64,000 bases of DNA from Arachnopeziza araneosa (Eukaryota > Ascomycota > Leotiomycetes > Helotiales > Arachnopezizaceae): assembly GCA_003988855.1 (NCBI GenBank), contig QYAI01000027.1:62001-126000 (forward strand), read 5' to 3'. This document shows positions 44,043 through 55,947 of the stretch, piece by piece. Each line of letters begins with the position of its first letter. The stretch's first letter is position 1. A model generated the notes under the pieces. That model was not told where the DNA came from. It searched no databases and worked only from the letters and a program-made list of their open reading frames with translations. The translations under genes were made by a program, and so were the position numbers.

Positions 44043-45151
44043 GATGATGGATGATGGCTGCAACGCACAAGAAGCGAAAGTAGACACGACTGTTTATGAT
44101 TTTTAGACTGGAATACATGGGGCTCATATATACTAGAATTCAGAAGACTTGGACCACGTAACATTCATCGTGATTTGACGCTTCGTAGTGTTAAGCCTAT
44201 CTGAGCTGATTAGAGAAAAGATTGTCATTGCGTCAAGGATTGCATGTCTTCTTGATCTGTCAAACGGGACCAGGTAGTGTGCACTTCGAGATCCGGAATC
44301 ATATTGGTCTGTGGCCTGCGAGTTTGTCCACCAAAATGGCTCTAGTATTCGTCGGGTTACGAAGTGCTCATGCACCACGGTCCCTGCCGATACATTTAAA
44401 CCCGTTGGAGGGTGATGATTGGCATGGCGCACTTGGAACATTCTACGGCAAAGCTTTGACACTCTTGAAGGCATGAACGTTCCAGGGATAGGAAAAGGTG
44501 AGACGGCGACTAGGCAGCTGGCAGCGGAATGGAGGAGAGAACTCGTGGCAGCTCGCAACGCTTCGCCTTGCTCGATCGAGTCTCTGAAAAGATCATGATT
44601 TGGTCGCGTTAAGATTAGTTGACGGCGCATGGACAGTGACAAGTCCTCCCACCACTGTGGTTCTGGAGCACGGTTGTCCCAACATGCAGGAAGCAAGGGG
44701 GTGATCTGTGGGCCTGACCGTTGACCCGAGCTTTTCCAACCGATGGACAAAGCGGCTGGAGCGGAGAGGCCAGAAGAGAGCACGGAGATGTTCTGTATAT
44801 TCATATTGGTCGCTGATGGTAATGTCGAGGCTGTTTTCTCACAGGAGGAGCTTCAGCTCGTAGTCGTGGAACTGAAGTAGGAAGACAGAGAGAAACGAGG
44901 AAATTTCAATCCGTTCGACAATTATTTCAAGGGGCCATTGGGATACCCGAACCGGCTTATTCGGCACGGCATCAAAAGTGGACTTTTCCAGGGGCATCTA
45001 CTATGAGCGCGGGATGTCATATCAGAAGCATGGTTGAGGCTGTCTCCTTTGATACTGAAGAGTACGCTCTTCGTTTCACCGAGCCGGGTTTTTACCGTCT
45101 TTCACGTGCACTGTCATGCAGGAGACCCATGGCAATTGAACTAACTCGAAT
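44043..45151. other. Intergenic stretch with one unassigned open frame
   Basis: Upstream of the rhodopsin-type gene and downstream of the fusion gene. Apart from the open frame at 44133-44804 nothing is recognised. Confidence 0.4.
44133..44804 (-). CDS. Hypothetical protein
   Basis: An uninterrupted 223-codon frame beginning MNIQNISVLSSGLSAPAALS. It contains Trp-rich and His-rich words (PEPQWWEDLSLSMRRQLI, RHANHHPPTG) but no motif I know, no signal peptide and no membrane segment. Composition is near protein-like. It could be a chance frame in an upstream region. Confidence 0.25.
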   Translation of the reverse strand: MNIQNISVLSSGLSAPAALSIGWKSSGQRSGPQITPLLPACWDNRAPEPQWWEDLSLSMRRQLILTRPNHDLFRDSIEQGEALRAATSSLLHSAASCLVAVSPFPIPGTFMPSRVSKLCRRMFQVRHANHHPPTGLNVSAGTVVHEHFVTRRILEPFWWTNSQATDQYDSGSRSAHYLVPFDRSRRHAILDAMTIFSLISSDRLNTTKRQITMNVTWSKSSEF

Positions 45152-46480
45152 TTATATACTTCTGCCTTCCTCCGCCACAATCTCATACACTCTTCCAAAA
45201 AGATTCTTCCCAAGCTTTCCCCAGCCCACGGGCAATGCATCTTTAGCGCACTGCATTTCTCCCATCTCATCCGCATATCTCTTCAAGTTCACGAATCCTT
45301 CCTTCTTCAGATCCAAACCGCGGTGAACCAAGTACGCCACATTTGGATAGAATGCACAATCTGCTATGCTGATCACATCCCCAGCCACAAACTTCGTCTT
45401 CTTCAGATAAGTCTCCCAGAAACCTAATTCATGGAGCGTCTTTGTGTATGCTTCATAGATTCGTTCCTTATAGTCAGGTCTCGACCAATCTTTGAGATAA
45501 AGGAGCTCAATGTCTTCGAATACGTTGTGAAGGTTCTCGGTCTCGTGAAAGCGTTGAAGTACACGTGTATAGGCTACCTTATCTTGTACAGGTGGCGTGA
45601 GGGGAACAGCAGGGAAAGAAGTCTCCAGATACTGCAAGATCGCCATTGATTCGATAACCAAAGTCCCATCAACATCGATCAGGGTGGGTGTTTTACCTCT
45701 AGGGTTGATGGCGAAAAAGTCATCTGATCTGGTTTCCTTTGGAGTTGACATAACATGCAATCGTTTTGGCGTGTATTTGATCTGCTTGAGCGAGAGAGCA
45801 AGCATCACACGCCAGCTTGGAATGGATCCGGATACCCAGTACAGGATTCTATGTGGATTTCGAGACTCATGCTGGATTGAATCCAATGTGAGCTCTAAGC
45901 TCGTCAACACCTTTCCGTAGTACAAGCTGATCTTATCTAGAGCAGAACTTTTGAGGCCAGGATTCGTCGCTCCGATGCAGTCTTCAATCGCGTTCACATT
46001 GTAGCCCAGTTGGAAAGCTGCCTTCAACGAGGCAAGGACGCAGTTGTTGGCTGTCACGCCAGCGAAGTAGATAGGACCCGCGCCAACCTCCCTATCTTGT
46101 AGGTAGTCATGAAGACCGGTGTCTTTGAATGCCGAGTACATGGTTTTCACTACTTCAAAAGCGTCGAATTTCTTGAATAAAGCCTCTGCATCAGGATGGA
46201 ACGCTGCTCCCCAGCTCCCGGAGATGCAGAACTTGCGTTTTCCTGTATGCGTTCCGTCGAGATGCTCGCTTGATTCCTTCGCGTCCAGATTGTTCTCACC
46301 GTACTCGTTGGCATATTCTGATCTGATAGCAACAATGGGCCAGTCCTGCTCTTTGAAAACGGTACAGATTGAGGTCAACTTTGAGATCAGCGACTCAATG
46401 GAGATGTGCTTTTTCTTGAGCGCGCCCTCGGGTGAAATGAAGTCATTCTGAAGATCAATAATGATCAAAGTAGGAGTCAT
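45152..46480 (-). CDS. Isochorismatase-like hydrolase fused to a glutathione S-transferase
   Basis: One uninterrupted frame of 442 residues. Residues 1 to about 205 are an isochorismatase/cysteine-hydrolase domain: the catalytic Asp in TLIIIDLQNDF, a Lys in the VVKTMYSAF region, and the nucleophile Cys in FAGVTANNCVLASLKAAF. From about 213 a GST follows: RILYWVSGSIPSWRVMLALS (thioredoxin-fold start), the cis-Pro region RGKTPTLIDVDG, the glutathione-binding VIESMAILQYLE, and an all-helical C-terminal half ending with VISIADCAFYPNVAYL. The join ESRNPHRILYW has no stop, intron or low-complexity linker. The families are normally separate proteins. The fusion suggests hydrolysis of an amide or vinyl-ether substrate coupled to glutathione chemistry, which is inference. 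Probably cytosolic. Confidence 0.87.
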   Translation of the reverse strand: MTPTLIIIDLQNDFISPEGALKKKHISIESLISKLTSICTVFKEQDWPIVAIRSEYANEYGENNLDAKESSEHLDGTHTGKRKFCISGSWGAAFHPDAEALFKKFDAFEVVKTMYSAFKDTGLHDYLQDREVGAGPIYFAGVTANNCVLASLKAAFQLGYNVNAIEDCIGATNPGLKSSALDKISLYYGKVLTSLELTLDSIQHESRNPHRILYWVSGSIPSWRVMLALSLKQIKYTPKRLHVMSTPKETRSDDFFAINPRGKTPTLIDVDGTLVIESMAILQYLETSFPAVPLTPPVQDKVAYTRVLQRFHETENLHNVFEDIELLYLKDWSRPDYKERIYEAYTKTLHELGFWETYLKKTKFVAGDVISIADCAFYPNVAYLVHRGLDLKKEGFVNLKRYADEMGEMQCAKDALPVGWGKLGKNLFGRVYEIVAEEGRSI

Positions 46481-48576
46481 TTTCTCGGTCTTTGTATGCT
46501 GGCCAAATGCAAGTAAAAGTCTGATAAATAAGTTTTGAAACGCGTTTTAAGGTTGTTAGGGGTTTATCTTGATGAAAGAGGGACCTCCAATTTACTCCTC
46601 GGTTGTACGTTTTATTGTTCTCTGTGCACATCAATTTTTAATTTTGTTCAGTCTGCGGTGAGAGTTAGCTTAAGTATTTCGAAGAGTATGCACGGTATCG
46701 GACATGACTCAGAAGTGGCGTCCAATAATCTGGAATCTTGGAACAAGAAAAATGACCACTGTCACTGTATTAAATTATTCACATGTGCGCTATATGAACT
46801 CAAAAGAAGACAACCAATCTTTTCTCGAAGTATTTAAAGCACCTTGATATAGGGTATATAAATTTCTCCCCACATCTTCGTAGGTGGGCATACTGGAGGG
46901 TGGTGAAAAGACTTCAACACAGCCTCAACGCCATGTTCCATATCAATCGTCTAAATTTAGGTCTGTAATCTCTCATCCCTACATTTGTAGAACAGAGCCT
47001 ACGCATAGATAAAGATTTCCTTCTCTTTGCTTTAATTTCACCATATTGCGAAGAAGCACTTTGCTGGCCGCAACGATGCAGCTGACTTATCTCCTCTTGA
47101 ACATAATTACATTTATCCTCTCTGTTTGGTATGCAGCTCAAATCGTCTTCTTACTCCTTTCAAAGCTCGTGCTAATACAATTTCAGCTACCTCCCCATTT
47201 ATATCATTTCGAATGGGGTAGAGACTGATTCGAAATGCTTCTGCAAGACCAAATATTTGATTTTAATCACACGACGCGGCGCGATGAGAATCACTTGAAT
47301 GTTCTGGACAAATGACCAAAATGCCCTGGATGTGTCACTAAGATTTCTCCTGTAGGCAGTCGATTAGGATGATTGTATACGATTCAATTTCGCGTCTTTG
47401 GAAAGGGAATCTTAATAGATTCTACTGTTAGTTTATTTTGAATCTACCCTGTTAGTTTTCAAAAGACCTCTCCTCCTTCTCTAGTACAAAATTTGTGGTA
47501 GACATCTTTCGGTGCGGTGCTAAATCTAACCGTCTTCCACAGAGTAATTGGCAGACTCTCGGGCAGTTTTTGATCAAGCGTTGACATTACTACGAACCTC
47601 AGTCTTTGTAGTTGCATAAACTCCGAAAACGAGGTGGTGAGATAACAATCAAGTAGAGTTCTTCTGCACTATCATTTCACTACGGACGACATCAAATCCT
47701 CGCTTTTGAAATCTTTGCCTTATGATGACTCATCTTGAAAGCCTCAATACACGCTAAAGGTCGATCCCATGAAGGGAAAATGGTTCATCTTGGCCAGTCA
47801 TATGGTCGACGCTCAGAACTAGGTTGACTGGCCTTCAAAACCGATTTCACCAAATCACCCAATGGTTAGAGATAAGGATTCATTTGTGCGTGGCTGTGAT
47901 ATGTTGATGCCTGAAAACGAGGAGGGTTGATGGAACTTCACTTCCCTTCTGTGGCTGCCTGAACAAACAGGGCTTGAGGCGCATGGTGTTATCCTCTCGA
48001 GTCATGAACATTCAAGAGGCGATTGAGAGATCGGCAGCCAGGATAGACGGTGAAGGAGGAAATGGGATTGGTCGGGGAACAACACCCTATATTCTAGTCA
48101 TCCTGTTTTGTGGCTTAGCACCACCATCTCCTGGCTTATCGAACCACAGCAAATGTGACACCGAGTAAGTGTCTCGAGCAGGTTTTGAATGATTGGCAAT
48201 CACGTAAACATTCCAGTTCCTTTATGCACTGTATTCTTGGCTGCATTGGGCGTTGTAAATATTTCAATCTGTTGATCGAGTTATTGGTGTAGATGATGTT
48301 CCGTAAGGCGGCAGTACAACATTGCCACCAAAATCTCACAGCCCCCCGGATAATGAAACCGGTTCCAACTCTCTACTGTGTAGGGCTGACGCTGACAGGA
48401 GATAGTTATAATATCAGGAGATGTACTTCATAAGCGCAGCAAAATAGCCTCTGACAAATATCCATTTCACAATTAACTCTGCATATATGTGGCTTGCTCC
48501 ACATCCCATCCTGGCTGGTCATCGCACCCAACTAGTGTTCACCTACCATCTTCGATTTTTACACAAGTGGTAAACA
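46481..48576. other. Two-kilobase stretch without a supported gene
   Basis: Shared upstream region of the fusion gene and a HET gene. Only short, overlapping open frames of 60-100 codons without domains. No repeats or RNA genes recognised. Confidence 0.45.
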
Positions 48577-51500
48577 ATGAGTACTACCGTGGTTAAGCAG
48601 AAATATCGAGATTTGCAAGACGGAATCACAGGAATAAAATATACGGTACAAAGAGAAAAGGAAGATAGAAGGTCTCTTTGTCGCGAATGTCAACATATTC
48701 CATTTAAAGACTTTTTACCGAACTCGATTAACCCTCCAACTTCTCGGGGTGACGACTCAGACAACAAAAAAAGCGTATTCTGCTTCAAACTTGAGCGCAT
48801 TGTTGCAAATCGCAAGTGGTGCAAATTCTGTGGGCTCCTATTCAAGAGCATCTGCCGGCCCGAATATGATTTACTGAAAGCCGAACATATTAGCAAGCAC
48901 CTACAGACCAGCGAGAAACTCAAAGACATCAAAACGTTCGCCGAATGGGTCGAAAAGTTCTCATTTTTGCAGAAATGGTTCGAGGGTGAGGACATTTGGC
49001 CATTCGGCTACACGCGCGATCAAAAAGAGGCAGCAAAAGAGACCGAGGCCGCTGCTATGGATCTGTTCCACTCAGCTGAAGATAAGGACCTCAATGCAGG
49101 TGTCGATGGAATGTATGACACTGAGGATGATCTTGCGACAGTCCTTCAAGTCACGGCGCTCGGTGCTGGAGTTGCCGGTTTGGTGGATAATCGGAAAGCT
49201 ATCGCTGGTGCACAGCTTGTCACCTCGCAAATGGCTATGCTTAGGATTAGGAAAGCAAAAGCACTACCGTGTTTGTTCATTGTGAGAGCTTATCCGTTAG
49301 ATGAAGCCAAAGCTGGTGTGTTGAGTGTGCGAGTGTTTGCGCACGGAAGAGCCCCTCGGGCACCATTAAAAGAGATATGCCACTTCAGCTTACGTCTAGA
49401 GCAAGAGGAACCAAGGCCGCAAAAAGAACAATTATGGTATGGGCGAAGACTCGACCCACGTATCGACATTCCGTTTTTTGAAAAATGTTTAGTCGCATGT
49501 CAATTACTTCATGGCGATGCTTGCAACAAGTTCTCCTGGCCTTCGCAATCAGACTTACAGGGTACCGGCGATCACTTCACTTTCCGGCTCATTGATGTTC
49601 GACGAATGCAGGTTGTCATCAAGGACTTTGAAGAAATCATAAAACCCAAACCTTATCCAGGCCACCAGTCTTACGTTGTCCTAAGTTATACATGGGGAAC
49701 TTCAGAATGGACCGAGCTTTGGGATGACGAAGGTACGTTAGTTGATTTATATTTTTGATAAAGAATTCCTTCGACAGCAGTTCTTCAGGTATTGGCACAA
49801 GTGACTAATTGTAGCCTTAGGTCGACGCCCTTATTACTACAACATGATTACCAAGAAATCAACATACGACCGTCCTGGCCACACCCAGTTGACCAGTGCT
49901 AACAAAAACACTCTCCTACAGCCTGGATCACTGAAAAAAAATCACATCCAACTCCCAAAGACTATCGAAGATGCAATCAAGGTATGCAGGGGAATGGGAG
50001 AAGACTTTCTCTGGGTAGACAGTCTCTGCATTATTCAGGACGAGGGGCATCCTGATAAAAGCGCCAATATAACCCGAATGGGACGCATATATGGTGAGGC
50101 GGTACTCACCATTGTCGCTGGTGATTCCCCGAGCGCGAACGCCGGTATGAAGGGAATTAGCTCAGACCGTGCTGTACCCGACCAAATAATGGACAAAGTT
50201 CTCGGCGACGTCCAGTTATTTCTGCCCATCAGCATCGAACAGAGTTTCTTTCCATGGGAGTCGAGGGCGTGGACCTTTCAAGAAAAACTACTCTCGAGGA
50301 GAATGCTTCTCATCGCGAGTGGTTCTGCGGTGTGGCGCTGTCGAGGTGGTACATGGAGGGAGGATGTGAATGCCCTCGACGGAAATAGTGAATCTGCTTG
50401 GTTCCCGTGGCCACAATTGAAGCAGGTCCCTAAGTCTGAAGAAGCCCTTGGAAGGGCGGGCCTCCAGCAAGAAGAAAACGATGAAAGCGTTCGCTTGTTT
50501 CGACTACCTGCATTTTACCAGTACATCAAGATCGTGGAAGATTTCAGCGGTCGGGCGATTGGAAAATCGTGGCAGATTCTAGATGCATTTGCTGGTCTTC
50601 AAAAGGTTCTTGAGTCTCCAGAGATCTTAGACTCATCCTTTCGATATGGTTTACCGACTCGGTTCATCGATGTGGCACTTATGTGGCAACCGCGGGGACC
50701 AATACGAAGGAGGACGAATGAAGAAGACAGAAATGGTAGACTCCTAACTTCTAGTCCTCCTAGTTGGTCATGGGCTGGATGGGAATCGGTAGCATCAAGC
50801 TCAAAAGGCGCAAACATTAGTTACAATACCCCCTTCAATGTTCATGCAGATGAAGAAGGCCTTTTGATGAGCCCTGACCCTCTCGGCGAAGAGAGATTGC
50901 GGCCATTACATCTATCCATTTTCGGCGTCAGAGAATTCAATTTGTCGTCCAAGGGCACTCCTTCACAGAAACTGACGGATCTCGGCCTTCTCAACCAGAG
51001 GAGAGTCGTGAATCAAATCTCCCGAGACTGGGAATCCTTCCAATCAACCCGAGAGCGCCCTCTCTCGTATCAAGATCTCGGACTCAAGGGGCTCAATGAT
51101 CGACACCTTGTCTTTTACACCGAGCTTGCCTCACTCTGGCTGGGTCACGAGTGTTTCAGGGTCAGAAAGCGTATCAAGTCAGGTGACAAGGAGTTTTTCC
51201 GAGAGACGCTTCAGGACTGGGATCCATCAGAAGAAACGGCGAATGCCTCTTGGTCGTTTGGAGTCCCAGAGCCAGATCAGGAAACTCTAGTCTCGAGAGA
51301 GCGATGGATAATTGATGGGACGTCGTCAAAGCCAGTAGGAACGGTGAAGTTGCACTCAGCAGCCAAGGCCACGAACAAGGGCACTTGTGATGCAATCACG
51401 GCAATTGTTCTGTCTGAAGCTCAATATCTGGGGAACGAAAAACGTGTTGATGTCCTAAGCTATCCTGTTTACAATATTATGGTGATAGAGCGGAAAGGAG

Positions 51501-51592
51501 CGGGATTTTCAGAACGAGTTGGGCTTGGAAAGATATACAAATCCGCTTGGAGGAAAGCGGCATCGAAGAAGGAGAAGATCATACTTGAATGA
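48577..51592 (+). CDS. HET-domain protein with WW-like insertion
   Basis: Two exons, 48577-49732 and 49821-51592, with an 88-bp intron; 975 residues. The N-terminal part has Cys pairs (SLCRECQHIPF, NRKWCKFCGLLF). The HET domain starts near residue 365 with SYVVLSYTWGTSEW. Instead of continuing directly to the usual LT-x-N region it contains SEWTELWDDEG joined across the intron to RRPYYYNMITKKSTYDRPG (about 376-405), then resumes with HTQLTSANKNTLLQ, LPKTIEDAIKVCRGMGEDFL, WVDSLCIIQDE, ESRAWTFQEKLLSRRMLL and PPSWSWAGWESV. The insertion matches the WW-domain plan with the last Trp as Tyr. HET proteins execute incompatibility reactions; the insertion may place a peptide-binding module on the domain surface. 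Confidence 0.88.
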
Positions 51593-51652
51593 TATTCAAT
51601 TTTGATCTAAATCTATACCCATTAAATATTATCTTGACAGACAAGAGATCTA

Positions 51653-53818
51653 TCAAATACAAGTCTCTCCTCTTCTCAGGCCTCGTATCTCGTCAACAGG
51701 CCCAAATCCCGCCCTTCGTTTACCCTTCTCCTCAAACGTTCCAAACATGAGCCTTGAATTTATAACCCTCAGGTCTCGCGGCAATGCTCCTAGGCTCTCA
51801 CCTTCCATCAAAATACCGAGATCTTGATTGCGTGACGTGGCGACGATGGCCGAGAAACTTGAGCTATGAGCTACGCCATTGCTTCGGAAAGAGTAGAGGC
51901 CTGCAAGGAGGTTGACAATCGTGAAAAATATTGCAATAGAATATGAGAAAAAAAGGTTGGCAGGGGTATATTGATAAATATTATGCGTTTCGGTAACGGT
52001 GACTGCGACAGTCGCTCCATCGGGTATGCTGAGATCGGTCAGCTTCTTACATGAGAGGAAAAGAACGCAAGGAATATACCTGAGATTAGCAGACGTTATC
52101 ATGCTGATTGTCACATTGGTCATTAGATCCTCAACGGCTCGTGCAAGTGTTCTATTCCGACATAAATATCCAGGCTTTCCAAAATTATTACTGGGATATT
52201 GTTGAGTCCACATATTGTTTGTGACATCATCACAAGCATCAAGTCCAGTAAGATAAACTCGACTATCATAAAAAGCGTCCGGATCAGGAGAAAGGTTAAG
52301 AGATATGTTTCCACTGAGAAGTGTAGTGACAGACTGATAGATAGACATGCTAGGGGAGTTTTCATCTAGCATAAATCCGAACTCTGGCACGAATATTGGG
52401 TTGAAGTCCCTCAGCTCTCCGTACGAAACTGTCTGTGCGTTGTCGTTGAAGTTGAAATGTACATTCCTCGTGCCATTTCCAAGCGTACAAACTGTTGTCT
52501 CATTGGCAGTCATCACCCAAAGCTGGCGAGGGATCATGTGACAGCTGTCTGGCTCTGACCAGAGACAAGTCTGATTTACACCAAATGCTGTATATTGCCC
52601 AAAGTATCCGAGAGATTCGTTGAAGCCAGGAGGTAAAGAAAGCGGCCAGTTGTTCCATGCATCGAAATCACCAGCATCTGTAATATCGTAAATTGTGTAT
52701 GACCATCCATCAAATCCAAGATACGGATCAAAAGCCATCATTATATTGCCCTCAGGAGAGTTGTTTTGCGCAGAGTTGCCGATAGAATGCGAAGACAGAT
52801 TTAGTGGTGGCAAGGTATAGCTTGTGTAGATAGGTGGATCTATTTGTGCCATTACCTGCTGGATATACTCCGACGTAGACAATTGTGTGGAATTTGCTGG
52901 GTCACATTTCAAGTATGGCCCGCTGATATCGAGACTGTAAGAAGAATTCGGCCACAAAGGTTCAAACTGCAAAACCTCAGCTACCCCCGCACTCTGGCTT
53001 GCAATCGACTCCACCGTTTCGGAGGGTGTGATGCCGTATGGAATGCCACTGTCAATCCAATATCCTCCGTCCCAATCTAGAGTAGGGACAGTGGCCACTT
53101 CCATATGTGTTGCTGAGCCGGAGGTCACTGTGAGTGTTCCAGGAGTCACCAATCCAGCCAGTGTGACCACCCTATGAAACTCAGAAGAATCCTTTATAAA
53201 TGATATGCGAACTTACCAACAAATCAGACCAAAGGTTATGGCAACAGGAGCATCGACCCATAAATGAAGTTTGGTGAAGCCCCAGGGAGTAGAAGTCAAA
53301 CAGAATAAATTGTCAAGTGCAGCGATACTGAAAGACCTTCTCTTGACCAACATCCAGAAGTATTGTTGATAGCCAGCTTGACACCCAGCACGTAGCATTG
53401 TTGCAACGAGAATAGCAAATGCATTTCCAAAGGAGTGAGCCCATTGCTGTCTATGATCCGTACCAGCGATAACTCCATCAAGCGATAAATAGTAGCAATG
53501 GTGGCTGATTGCGAGAATGATTCCACCAAGTGCCCACAGCAGCATGAAAAGCGGTTGACGATGCCATACTACACCCCATCTGACGTATCTCTGACCATCC
53601 TCGTCATTTGCATTTACGGAGGCTATGAAAGTAGTGCTTATGCTGCTGTCGCTTGATTTGAGAAATGATTTCTCATCGCTTTGGGATTTCTGAATTTTCT
53701 CGGCCTCTTCTTCCCCCATATCTAAACCTTGATAGGCCGGGTTGATTCTCGAAAATCGTAAGCTATGAGAATCACGGCTGGATTGGAGCTCGAGTTGCCG
53801 TAACTGCGGAATTGACAT
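51653..53818 (-). CDS. Large fungal integral membrane glycoprotein (unknown function)
   Basis: Two exons, 53818-53217 and 53171-51653, joined in frame by a 45-bp intron (ICW|VVTLAGLV); about 706 residues. A cytosolic acidic N-terminus (MGEEEAEKIQ) precedes membrane segments (PLFMLLWALGGIILAISHHC, SFGNAFAILVATMLRAG, APVAITFGLICWVVTLAGLV). A long lumenal region follows, rich in Asn-x-Ser/Thr sites and Cys (NSSYSLDISGPYLKCDPANS). A last membrane segment (LFFSYSIAIFFTIVNLLAGL) leads to a cytosolic tail with SRNQDLGILMEGESLG. This layout is common in a fungal family sometimes mislabelled formylmethionine deformylase-like; no enzyme motif is visible. It is convergent with the HET gene, 60 bp apart. 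Confidence 0.82.
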
Positions 53819-54777
53819 TGGAGAAAATTATCTCATAAAGCTCGGCACAAAGACATATGAAAGGATTCAACTTGACATAAATTCCAAGAAAAGCCAAACT
53901 TGGAAGTTCCCACCGGATCTTGTAGTGTAAGACGGATAAGCCAGCCCTGTCGGCACTTTCCGCGGATAATTCTTCCATCTCACCGCATTATCTGTGGTAA
54001 GCGCATTGATACCAAGCCAAACTCTCCCGAAGATGAGAAACAGGGGTTCATGCGTTTGAAGTTGAATGTGTACGGCGCAGCGAATTATACGACAGTGAAT
54101 AAATGTGCAGTTAAGCTCGCTGCCTACAGACGCGCACTTGCACAACCGGTTATATTGTGGCGTGAAGGAATCATAGGCCAGAGAGCGAGATCTGCGACGT
54201 GAATGTAAGCTCTCTTGCCCAAGAAGTCATGGCTCACACCCGGGTGGGCGCGAAGAACAAAGGCAAGACGAGAGGGGGACGGGAGAGAACGGTCATGACG
54301 ACAATCTTGGTCAAAGGGGCGTTCATAGAGACGACAGATAGGTTTCAAAGGTAGTCAACCATAATTTGAGTCACCTTGTGCAGTTACAAGATACGAAGAA
54401 GTGGTGGTGAAGAGCTGCTGAAAATGAAAACTTGAAGCGTGACGATAAAAGACCCTAGATATAATTTGGGAAAAGTCGGTGGGATTAGCAAGCGAGCAGC
54501 GGTCTACTCGTAAGCCACAGCTCGGCTGACACCACCAGATATTCGACAACATCATTGAAGAAGAGCGTGAGACTTCTCAAGTGCCCAGGAACGATTCGAA
54601 TCTTTCTATTCTTCTATTTTGTATCGTCTTTCATGCTGTTCCCATTCCATCTATGCAAATTCTTGGATATCATACCCTCTACCTCAGAGACATGCCACCC
54701 AAACGCCAACGCTATGCTGATTCATGAATATATCTTTACAATTCCCGTTCAACCAAATCGGATCCTCATGGCTCTTC
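53819..54777. other. Intergenic stretch
   Basis: Upstream of the membrane glycoprotein gene and downstream of the PLC-like gene. No supported gene or repeat. Confidence 0.5.
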
Positions 54778-55947
54778 TCACATCCATACAAAGTTCCCTA
54801 ATGCCACAACCCCAAGAGCCAAGCCTGCTAGACCAAACAAACCACCACGACTCTGTCCCCTCACAGCCGCGCTACTACTCGCCGTCAATTCATTCGTGGT
54901 GACAGCCGTCCGTCCAGTAGCTGTGATTCCATTTAGGTTATCAGCAGTCTGAATTGCCGGTCCCACGTTCCAGAAATCTACCAATATGAAGACCGGTTTC
55001 TTGCCCCACTCACTTCTACACTCGTCTCCTTGTGTCCCTAGTGCCCCGGTTGTGTTGGTAGATGGGGAATTTGTGGTTGTGATATCAGAGACATCAGGGA
55101 CGGAGATACCAAATGCCTCAGCAGTATCAGCAAAGTGGTTGATGAGGGAGAGATAGCCAGAAGATATAGCAGCGGATGCAGAGGAGACAGTACTAGGTCT
55201 ATCCAGGGTACAGTTGAATGCTGCCAAAGAAGTTACACCAAAAGCGGTCTCGAAAACGTAGGTAAACTCAGGAAGGAGGTAGGGGTAGGTCTTGTCGTAC
55301 GTGATAGATGCGATGAAGGTCACCAGCCGTGTATTGGCGGATATCATGGTTTGAAGAGTTGGCCAGGTTGATATCGGACCTGAGGTGGAAGTAGGAGTGT
55401 ACCCGTACTTGGAGATGCCGGTAGAATCAAAGACAGAGCCAAATGTAGCCGCGGATTCGTCATCAGAGTTAACCAGCAGAAGTGTAACAACTTCATTAGG
55501 GTTGGCATCCATCCAGGTTTTTATCTCAGAGAGAAATGTCTCCAATTTTCCTCCATCGAGGAGTGTACAAGTTGTGTGACAAAGCTCCAAGGTTCCATTC
55601 AAGTTGTGAACCTGGGCTTGTATCAGTCGAATACCTGCAGAGAGAGCAATGGTTGCATTGTAGAATTGGTTGCCAGATGTTGAAAAGGAAGTTGCAGAGT
55701 CTCGAAGGAAGGCTGCATCGTGAGCTCCCATGTATGTGATATTGGAGTAGTTTCGATTGCAGAGATCGGGAGAATTATTGCATGCTGTGGTGCCGCTTGC
55801 TCCAGCTGCTTGAGAAGTACTCGATACGGCCGTTGCTGCGGATTTGGCTGAAGAAATTGTAGTGGATTGCCCTAACCCACCGAGTTGAGGAACTGAATGG
55901 ACGAGCGAGAGCAGGGCTGCAAATGCAGCCAATAGTGAGGTTCTCAT
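54778..55947 (-). CDS. GPI-anchored PI-PLC-like phosphodiesterase
   Basis: Intronless, 389 residues. A signal peptide (MRTSLLAAFAALLSLVHSVP) and a Ser/Ala-rich linker lead into the TIM-barrel domain: NITYMGAHDAAFLRDS with the first catalytic His, AGIRLIQAQVHNLNGTLELC, HTTCTLLDGG with the second His, then NEVVTLLLVNSDD. The C-terminal GVALDF-type core KPVFILVDFWNVGPA is present. The end is Ser-rich with a hydrophobic tail (GGLFGLAGLALGVVALGNFV) typical of GPI attachment. It is related to bacterial-type PI-PLC X domains, usually lacking a Y domain and Ca-binding parts. It is expected at the cell surface; the substrate is probably a phosphatidylinositol or GPI lipid. Confidence 0.87.
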   Translation of the reverse strand: MRTSLLAAFAALLSLVHSVPQLGGLGQSTTISSAKSAATAVSSTSQAAGASGTTACNNSPDLCNRNYSNITYMGAHDAAFLRDSATSFSTSGNQFYNATIALSAGIRLIQAQVHNLNGTLELCHTTCTLLDGGKLETFLSEIKTWMDANPNEVVTLLLVNSDDESAATFGSVFDSTGISKYGYTPTSTSGPISTWPTLQTMISANTRLVTFIASITYDKTYPYLLPEFTYVFETAFGVTSLAAFNCTLDRPSTVSSASAAISSGYLSLINHFADTAEAFGISVPDVSDITTTNSPSTNTTGALGTQGDECRSEWGKKPVFILVDFWNVGPAIQTADNLNGITATGRTAVTTNELTASSSAAVRGQSRGGLFGLAGLALGVVALGNFVWM

